This document shows positions 6,991 to 11,936 of a stretch of DNA of 21,529 nt, piece after piece. Position 1 is the first letter of the stretch; every line of letters begins with the position of its first letter. Below the pieces are notes generated by a model. That model saw nothing but the letters and a program-made list of their open reading frames with translations, searched no databases and was not told where the DNA came from. Origin of the DNA: Arenicella sp. (GTDB lineage: Bacteria > Pseudomonadota > Gammaproteobacteria > Arenicellales > Arenicellaceae); assembly GCA_016763815.1 (NCBI GenBank), contig JAESTB010000054.1, forward strand, positions 1 through 21,529. Reading direction: 5' to 3'. The position numbers and the translations under genes are program-made.

Positions 6991-8274
6991 TTGCCACAAC
7001 AATCATCAAAAGAGCCATCAGCGGTAATGCAAAAAAAGCCATCAGCGGTAATGCAAAAAAAGCCATCAGCCGCAGCCAATAAAGAGCCATCAGAAGTGAT
7101 GCAACAATTGCTTCGCGGTGCTGAAGAAATTATTCCTCAAGCTGAGCTTGAAGCCAAACTACTTACTGGCAAACCGCTTGAGGTGAAGGCTGGATTTGAT
7201 CCAACCGCTCCAGATCTACATTTAGGTCATACGGTGCTGATTAATAAGCTACGTCAGTTCCAGCAACTGGGCCACAAGGTAAGTTTCTTAATCGGTGACT
7301 TCACCGGTTTAATTGGTGATCCAACGGGTAAAAGCGTCACGCGCCCCGCGTTGACTGAAGCTGAAATTCAGCAAAACGCCATTAGCTATCAAGATCAGGT
7401 GTTTAAAATTCTTGACCCCGATTTGACTCGAGTTCGCTTTAACTCAGAGTGGATGAGCAAAATGACGTCGACCGACATGATTCGCTTAGCGGCACAACAC
7501 ACGGTTGCGCGGATGCTTGAGCGTGATGATTTCCATAAGCGTTATACCTCTCAACAGCCTATTGCGATTCATGAGTTTTTGTACCCTTTAGTGCAGGGCT
7601 ATGACTCTGTGGCGATGGGTACAGACATTGAGCTAGGTGGCACTGACCAGAAGTTTAATTTGTTGGTTGGTCGTGAAATGCAAAAAGCTTACGGTAAGCC
7701 TCAGCAAGCAATTCTTACCGTGCCTATATTAGAGGGCCTTGATGGCGTGCAGAAAATGTCCAAGTCGCTAGGAAATTACATCGGCATAACGGATGCACCT
7801 AACGACATGTTTGGTAAGCTGATGTCAGTGTCAGACGATCTCATGTGGCGTTATTTTGAGCTGCTCAGCTTTCGTCCGTTGTCGGAGATTACGGGTTTTC
7901 AGCAGCAAATCACAGAAGGCGCCAACCCGCGAGATATTAAGTTTTTATTGTGTGAAGAAATTATTACCCGCTTTCATAACGCGGCGGCGGCTGGCAGTGC
8001 CAAGCAGGATTTTATTCAGCGTTTTCAAAAAAATGCTATTCCCGACGACATGCCAGAAATTGCCATAGCGCTTGGCGAGGGTATGTTGATTGGCAATCTG
8101 ACCAAGGAAGCTCAATTATGCTCAAGTTCATCAGAAGGTGGGCGTATGGTCAAACAGGGGGCGGTTAAAATAAACGGTGAAAAGCTTGAGGACCCAAGAA
8201 TGTTGATCGTAGAATCTGAACCGTTCGTGTTGCAAGTCGGTAAGCGTAAATTTGCCAGAATTATTCCTTCGTAA
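6991..8274 (+). CDS. tyrS: Tyrosyl-tRNA synthetase, TyrZ type, with repeat-extended N-terminus
   Basis: A class I aminoacyl-tRNA synthetase that charges tRNA-Tyr in the cytoplasm. The nucleotide-binding motif is HLGH (residues 77-80) and the second signature is KMSKS (255-259), the pairing of the TyrZ subgroup found in Pseudomonas. A C-terminal S4-like RNA-binding domain is visible (GGRMVKQGAVKINGEKLED). The synthetase body starts at about residue 39 (QLLRGAEEI). Before it lie four 8-residue repeats that homologues lack. The start is uncertain: TTG at 6991 has AAAGAG 6 nt upstream and includes the repeats; ATGs at 7027, 7051 and 7099 are in frame, and only the last has a plausible ribosome binding site (AGAAGTG). 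In Pseudomonas aeruginosa this gene also follows the M23 peptidase gene. Confidence 0.95.
   Translation: MPQQSSKEPSAVMQKKPSAVMQKKPSAAANKEPSEVMQQLLRGAEEIIPQAELEAKLLTGKPLEVKAGFDPTAPDLHLGHTVLINKLRQFQQLGHKVSFLIGDFTGLIGDPTGKSVTRPALTEAEIQQNAISYQDQVFKILDPDLTRVRFNSEWMSKMTSTDMIRLAAQHTVARMLERDDFHKRYTSQQPIAIHEFLYPLVQGYDSVAMGTDIELGGTDQKFNLLVGREMQKAYGKPQQAILTVPILEGLDGVQKMSKSLGNYIGITDAPNDMFGKLMSVSDDLMWRYFELLSFRPLSEITGFQQQITEGANPRDIKFLLCEEIITRFHNAAAAGSAKQDFIQRFQKNAIPDDMPEIAIALGEGMLIGNLTKEAQLCSSSSEGGRMVKQGAVKINGEKLEDPRMLIVESEPFVLQVGKRKFARIIPS
7009..7104 (+). repeat. Four tandem 24-bp units at the 5' end of tyrS
   Basis: Units lie at 7009-7032, 7033-7056, 7057-7080 and 7081-7104. They encode KEPSAVMQ, KKPSAVMQ, KKPSAAAN and KEPSEVMQ. 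Units 1 and 2 differ by a single base (GAG versus AAG in the second codon); units 3 and 4 are more diverged. The period is a multiple of three, so gain or loss of a unit keeps the frame. Three of the four units contain an in-frame ATG. Confidence 0.92.
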
Positions 8275-8280
8275 CTGGCG

Positions 8281-8319
8281 TCGCTTTTTGTTATCACTGA
8301 CTAGTGGCGATTTTTCTTT
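8281..8319 (+). terminator. Possible weak terminator after tyrS
   Basis: CACT (8295-8298) pairs with AGTG (8303-8306) over GACT, and TCGC (8281-8284) can extend the stem with GCGA (8307-8310) across a 10-nt bulge. A T-rich run (8311-8319) follows. The stem is interrupted, so confidence is low. Confidence 0.32.
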
Positions 8320-8370
8320 AATTCTCTGTCCCGTTGCTAGGCTAATAATTTGTGGTAACTCGAGCGAGGG

Positions 8371-8478
8371 GCGAACAGATTAACGCAATAGCGTTAGCGT
8401 GCTACTTGAAATGGGCTAGATTATTGCCCATGTGCGACTTACAATCGGTTTGTCAGGGTTAATCTGTTAGCGTAACAG
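8371..8478 (+). promoter_or_regulatory. Possible structured leader RNA upstream of the ATP-grasp gene
   Basis: AACAGATTAAC (8374-8384) and GTTAATCTGTT (8458-8468) are a perfect 11-bp inverted repeat 73 nt apart. Inside it are a hairpin ATGGGC (8411-8416) / GCCCAT (8426-8431) and a weaker one TAGC (8389-8392) / GCTA (8401-8404). The 3' strand of the long stem overlaps a second perfect hairpin, CTGTTA (8464-8469) / TAACAG (8473-8478), so the two pairings exclude each other. The element ends 35 nt before the downstream start codon. A role as a switching leader is inference from pairing alone; no known riboswitch class was recognised. Confidence 0.45.
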
Positions 8479-8513
8479 GTGGCCTCAATAACTCTCATCA
8501 TAGAATATCCATT

Positions 8514-9542
8514 TTGATTAAAAAATACGAATTCTGGAACCCGCGATTGTTCGAAATTCCATTTTATATTTACCTTGGCGTACAGTGTCTAATTAACCGC
8601 GTCGGCATTAAAGGTCTAGCCAAGGCAAATTATGCCTTAGATCACGGTGAAATCGGACTTGGCTCTAAGTTTGATAGCCAGTTGGCGTTTGATCAACGTT
8701 TTTTTCTACCAAGTGTTCTGATCGGAGACTCTTTAAGTGCGGATCAAAAGAAAGATCAAATTCACCAGTTTGTTAATCAACACGGCTATCCAGTTATATT
8801 GAAATCAAACGTTGGCAGCGTTGGTAAAGGCATTGCTAAAATATCTACCAAAAACGATGTTGATAGACATGCTCCTCGCTTATTAGGCGGCTACATTCTG
8901 CAAAAATTCACCTCTAATCCATTTGAGTGTGGGGTATTCTATATCCGCCAAAATGGTAAGCCGAAAATCACCGGCATCAACAAAAAACACTTTCCGACTG
9001 TCGTCGGCAACGGCCGTGAAGATGTGTTAGCGCTGGCCAAGAGGCACCCGCGTTACAGCAAACATTGGCGCTCGTTTTTGCAAGATATTGATACTGCTGA
9101 GGTGCTTGAACTTGGTGTAGAAAAACGGCTGTCTTTCATTGGTTCTCACACACTTGGCTGTAAATTCACCGATGATGCCGATCTTCACACGGATGAATTG
9201 GAAAGGGCAATTTTCGCAGTATTTGAAACGCAACCTGGTTTTAACTTTGGTCGGGTTGACGTTAAGGCGGCCGACGAAGAGGCATTCAAGCGAGGCGAGT
9301 TCGTGGTGATCGAAGTCAATGGTGTGGCATCGTTGCCGACTCATATGTTCGACCCTAAATACTCAGTCTGGCAGGCCTATGAAATCTTTTTTCAACATGC
9401 CAAGTATTTAGCCAATATTGCCGCTGAACAGCGACGTCAGCCGATGGCCTTATTGTCATATTGGCAAGTCCTTCAAATGGTCAAAGAGAATCAGGCGATG
9501 CTAAATGTCGTACATCAAGCGCTAATGGGGAACCCAGAATAA
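8514..9542 (+). CDS. Orphan ATP-grasp ligase-like protein
   Basis: A 342-residue ATP-grasp protein distantly like D-alanine-D-alanine ligase. These enzymes join a carboxylate to an amine or thiol through an acyl-phosphate. Visible are the ATP-binding strand VILKSNVGSVGKG (residues 94-106, with K97 as the probable nucleotide lysine), a second strand YILQKF (128-132), and the metal-binding pair E267-x-N269 in FVVIEVNG. The N-terminal part (FWNPRLFEIPFYIYLGVQ) is amphipathic and resembles other unassigned ATP-grasp proteins of this group. The start is TTG at 8514, with no better in-frame codon nearby and no clear ribosome binding site. It stands alone: no partner peptide, transporter or acyl carrier gene adjoins it, so its substrate is unknown. 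A free-standing ligase for a surface or storage peptide is one possibility. Confidence 0.72.
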   Translation: MIKKYEFWNPRLFEIPFYIYLGVQCLINRVGIKGLAKANYALDHGEIGLGSKFDSQLAFDQRFFLPSVLIGDSLSADQKKDQIHQFVNQHGYPVILKSNVGSVGKGIAKISTKNDVDRHAPRLLGGYILQKFTSNPFECGVFYIRQNGKPKITGINKKHFPTVVGNGREDVLALAKRHPRYSKHWRSFLQDIDTAEVLELGVEKRLSFIGSHTLGCKFTDDADLHTDELERAIFAVFETQPGFNFGRVDVKAADEEAFKRGEFVVIEVNGVASLPTHMFDPKYSVWQAYEIFFQHAKYLANIAAEQRRQPMALLSYWQVLQMVKENQAMLNVVHQALMGNPE

Positions 9543-9703
9543 GCGGAACCGAAAATGAGTTGAACAAAGGTTAGGCTAAAAATGTAGGCGCGTTTGGATC
9601 GTGCATATCTCTACAACGATACAGCCCAAGCAAGGTAGTCCATAGCTCTGACCGTGTTTAGCGGCTATATAATTGTGCTTAACGATTAACGGTAAAAAGT
9701 CAC

Positions 9704-9746
9704 TTTTGTTACAGTTGTAAACAAAAAGATCACATTAGTATGTGAT
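9704..9746. promoter_or_regulatory. Two adjacent inverted repeats upstream of the OmpA-like gene
   Basis: TTTTGTT (9704-9710) and AACAAAA (9720-9726) form one dyad, extended inward by AC/GT with a single bulge. Two bases later ATCACAT (9729-9735) and ATGTGAT (9740-9746) form a second perfect 7-bp dyad with a 4-nt centre. They lie 68-110 nt before the start codon, a normal place for operators. No confident -35/-10 pair was found in the 271-nt gap. Confidence 0.45.
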
Positions 9747-9813
9747 AGTGTCTCTGACCTTTATTTTTAAGCAGATTAGGTTGGTTGAACCGTAATTTGC
9801 TTTTTGTTAGCCT

Positions 9814-10455
9814 TTGAGAATTCTCGTGCCCCTACACACGTTTAATAAATCTATCAGTACCCCTTTGCCAAGAGTATTTTGCTGCTCAGTGCTTTGTTGT
9901 CTAGTAATGACAATGTCTATTGCTAAATCTAATGCGGATCAAAATGGCAGCATAGAGCTACCATCGATGACGGTATATGCTAGTAAAAACTCCGATGATA
10001 CCTACACCCAGATAAGCGAGATCGCCTGGGTCGATGCCAATGACCCAACAATTATCGCCCAGAAAGATGGCAGTTATAGCCCTAGTTCAGCGACTAATTC
10101 GTACAGCCTGAACATGTTGTTGCTGTCGCTTGGTGGGCCAAAAATTAATATCGATTTAGGCTACGCCGCTGGATCGGCATCAATGACGGCCGACGGAACC
10201 CGAACCGTAACAAAACTTTTAGAATCACTTAAATATTTAAATGAGGGCGATATTTTAGAAGTAACGCCGACCTTAGAAGCCTCTAATCAAGCAAACAAAC
10301 GGCTCATGCAGCGGCGGCTTGAGGAGCTAAGCAGAGTATTGTCCTGGATCTCAAAGCTCGAGTTTAAAATCAAGCCGGTTAAAATCTTGAGACAATCGAA
10401 TGTCAATGCAGCAAGCTCCAAAACATGGAGGATTCAAATTCGTCGAGCGAGGTAA
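9814..10455 (+). CDS. Exported protein with degenerate OmpA-like domain
   Basis: A 213-residue unknown protein. It has a likely signal peptide: a short basic start, a hydrophobic core (VFCCSVLCCLVMTMSIA, about residues 21-37) and a plausible cleavage after A41. Residues about 111-180 follow the pattern of the OmpA/MotB C-terminal domain: a strand (INIDLGYAAG), a helix (DGTRTVTKLLESLKYL), a strand (ILEVTP) and a helix ending in QRRLEELSRVL. In canonical members the second strand is followed by an HTD-type motif whose Asp binds diaminopimelate; here it reads TPTLEAS, so the Asp seems lost, while the RR pair of the last helix is kept. Peptidoglycan binding is therefore doubtful. The start is TTG at 9814; GTG at 9826 is an alternative. 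The family link is inferred from pattern only. Confidence 0.55.
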   Translation: MRILVPLHTFNKSISTPLPRVFCCSVLCCLVMTMSIAKSNADQNGSIELPSMTVYASKNSDDTYTQISEIAWVDANDPTIIAQKDGSYSPSSATNSYSLNMLLLSLGGPKINIDLGYAAGSASMTADGTRTVTKLLESLKYLNEGDILEVTPTLEASNQANKRLMQRRLEELSRVLSWISKLEFKIKPVKILRQSNVNAASSKTWRIQIRRAR

Positions 10456-10504
10456 TTACATTTTTAGACAGGCGTCGTTTGTTGATGATTCTCAATTAGG
10501 CTTT

Positions 10505-11272
10505 TTATTCGTGGATAAGTTCAACCAGATCAACTGCCGCGACCTTTAATTTTGGTATTTGGCTAATCGCGTCACTCAAGCTCATGCGTGCGCTCGGTGC
10601 ATGCATAGCCAAGGCTCCATAAAACACGCCTTCGTCACTACGAAGTGGAACGGCTACAGCGACCATCCCTTGCATAAACTCTTCATTATCAATGCCAATG
10701 TCTTGAGGTGCTAAACGTTTCAGCTCACCTTTGAGTTTATCTATATCGGTTAAGGTGTTTTTTGTAAATTGCTCAAGATGAATTTTTGCTAGTAGCCTTG
10801 AACGTTTAACGCTCGGTAAGTTATTTAAGAACAACTTACCACTCGCAGTACAGTGAATTGGCACTCGATCATTTTCCTTTAACTGAATTCGTAATGGCCA
10901 ATGTGTTTCGACTCGATCGAAGTACATCATTTGTGAACCATCAGGTATCGATATGTTGCATGTCTCGCCAACTTCTTTAGATAATCTTTTTAGAATTCCG
11001 TGTCGCTCAGTACGCCAATGATCATTGTTGCTGAAAATACCCATTGCCATGGTCGATAACCTCCGACCCGGCAGAAAGCCTCGTCCGTCTAGGCGAGGTT
11101 GTAGGTAGCCTTCACTTTCTAACATGGTGCAAAGACGATGTATTGTTGGCTTAGGTAGCTTTAGTTTGGTGTTTATTTCGGTAGCAGTCATCGGAGTAGA
11201 TGACTTCGCTACTACTTCTAAAATACTGAGCACGCGTAATGCGGCGGAAGACTTTTCAGAATCGGTTGCCAT
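10505..11272 (-). CDS. IclR-family transcriptional regulator
   Basis: IclR-type proteins are dimeric DNA-binding repressors or activators that respond to small metabolites, often organic acids or aromatic compounds. The 255 residues show the normal two-domain plan: an N-terminal winged helix-turn-helix (residues about 10-70, with TATEINTKLKLPKPTIHRLCTML as the recognition region) and a C-terminal effector domain (about 80-250, with VPIHCTASGKLFL and GMVAVAVPLRSDEG as family landmarks). It is convergent with the OmpA-like gene and divergent from the small ORF at 11430. A palindrome at 11295-11311, 23 nt before its start, may be its own operator. By proximity it might control the molybdoenzyme operon that starts 665 nt away, but the inducer is unknown. 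Confidence 0.93.
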   Translation of the reverse strand: MATDSEKSSAALRVLSILEVVAKSSTPMTATEINTKLKLPKPTIHRLCTMLESEGYLQPRLDGRGFLPGRRLSTMAMGIFSNNDHWRTERHGILKRLSKEVGETCNISIPDGSQMMYFDRVETHWPLRIQLKENDRVPIHCTASGKLFLNNLPSVKRSRLLAKIHLEQFTKNTLTDIDKLKGELKRLAPQDIGIDNEEFMQGMVAVAVPLRSDEGVFYGALAMHAPSARMSLSDAISQIPKLKVAAVDLVELIHE

Positions 11273-11294
11273 ATCGCGTATTGAATCTCATTTT

Positions 11295-11311
11295 TTAACA
11301 GATCGTGTTAA
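11295..11311. promoter_or_regulatory. Candidate IclR-type operator palindrome
   Basis: TTAACAGATCGTGTTAA is a perfect 6-5-6 inverted repeat between the divergent regulator gene and the small ORF, 23 nt upstream of the regulator start. Autoregulation through such sites is common for IclR proteins; binding here is inference. Confidence 0.45.
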
Positions 11312-11429
11312 GTCTAATTTATTTTAATCTTGGTTCATATAACTTGTTCGACTAATGATAGTGAAAAGTGTTCTTTCCCATCTACTTTGGCGCCAGCCTA
11401 TACTTAAGCGACACAATGAGGTGGTAGTC

Positions 11430-11627
11430 ATGCAAGCGAACAAACATAACACTTACAATAGTTCATACAACACACAGGTAGTTGCTACACAATCGAGAGT
11501 AGAAATTGCCGAAGGCAAGCAAACACAACCGTCGCCTTTGGTTGAACCAACAACTTCAGACCGAGTTCCGTCTTGCGTTAGCATCGTTGCCGATGGTTCC
11601 TTTGATTTTGCCGGCCTAGCTGGTTAA
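11430..11627 (+). CDS. Small ORF of unknown function (65 aa)
   Basis: A 65-residue polar protein, MQANKHNTY at the start and GSFDFAGLAG at the end, not recognised as any family. The ATG at 11430 is preceded by a strong ribosome binding site, TGAGGTGG (11417-11424), 5 nt away, which is why this start is preferred over an upstream in-frame start at 11355. The sequence is rich in N, Q, S and T, has a single cysteine near the C-terminus (in VPSCVSIV) and no membrane helix. A strong terminator lies 94 nt downstream, so it appears to be its own transcription unit between the IclR gene and the molybdoenzyme operon. It could be a small regulatory protein or the coding part of a regulatory RNA; a modified-peptide precursor is conceivable but no modifying enzyme adjoins it. 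Confidence 0.5.
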   Translation: MQANKHNTYNSSYNTQVVATQSRVEIAEGKQTQPSPLVEPTTSDRVPSCVSIVADGSFDFAGLAG

Positions 11628-11721
11628 TTAATGATGACAGGCTCGGTAGCGTGGTCTGCTCGCATCACTATAGCTGAGCGCCGCTAGCGTAGAAGTCTCC
11701 CTGCAGTAAATAAGTATTCAG

Positions 11722-11753
11722 AAAGCCCACTAGTTAAATAGTGGGCTTTTTTT
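11722..11753 (+). terminator. Strong intrinsic terminator after the small ORF
   Basis: AAAGCCCACTA (11722-11732) pairs perfectly with TAGTGGGCTTT (11739-11749), 11 bp over a 6-nt loop, followed by a run of seven T (11747-11753). This separates the small ORF transcript from the molybdoenzyme operon. Confidence 0.9.
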
Positions 11754-11803
11754 AGTTTTGGGTAGAGTTCAATGCGGCTAACTGAATGCTGTCAGCAACT
11801 GCT

Positions 11804-11809
11804 TATAAT
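11804..11809 (+). promoter_or_regulatory. Candidate -10 element of the soe operon
   Basis: A perfect TATAAT with no good -35 at the normal distance, which would suit an activator-dependent promoter. It is framed by AT-rich dyads, TTATAA at 11803-11808 and again at 11816-11821. It lies about 130 nt before soeA. Weak evidence. Confidence 0.35.
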
Positions 11810-11936
11810 TAATTGTTATAAACTAATTAGTTTTATGTATGATAACTAACATCTCAAAGCTATGGCGTTTTGGTTTTTTTACTACGCCGCTGCTGAGGGA
11901 GTTAAATCGACTAAAATCTGATCCGGATCTACCTGT

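Larger units (their letters stand above)
11628..11936. other. Intergenic region between the small ORF and soeA
   Basis: It contains the terminator at 11722-11753, then an AT-rich stretch with several small palindromes, including AACTAATTAGTT (11821-11832), around a TATAAT (11804-11809), then a leader of about 100 nt. GATCCGGATC (11920-11929) is a palindrome just before the soeA start. No other ORF here is credible. Confidence 0.5.

Noticed and set aside
7009..7104. Tandem repeats as a CRISPR-like array
   Set aside because: Units are directly adjacent without spacers and remain in frame with tyrS; this is a coding minisatellite.
9729..9746. Possible CRP/Vfr binding site
   Set aside because: The half-sites are TCACA then TGTGA, the reverse of the CRP order TGTGA-N6-TCACA.
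11355..11429. Longer N-terminus for the small ORF
   Set aside because: No ribosome binding site precedes 11355, whereas 11430 has a near-ideal one.
11641..11653. CGGTAGCGTG resembling part of the RfaH ops element
   Set aside because: The match is partial and lies after a 65-aa ORF and before a terminator, not at the head of a surface polysaccharide operon.
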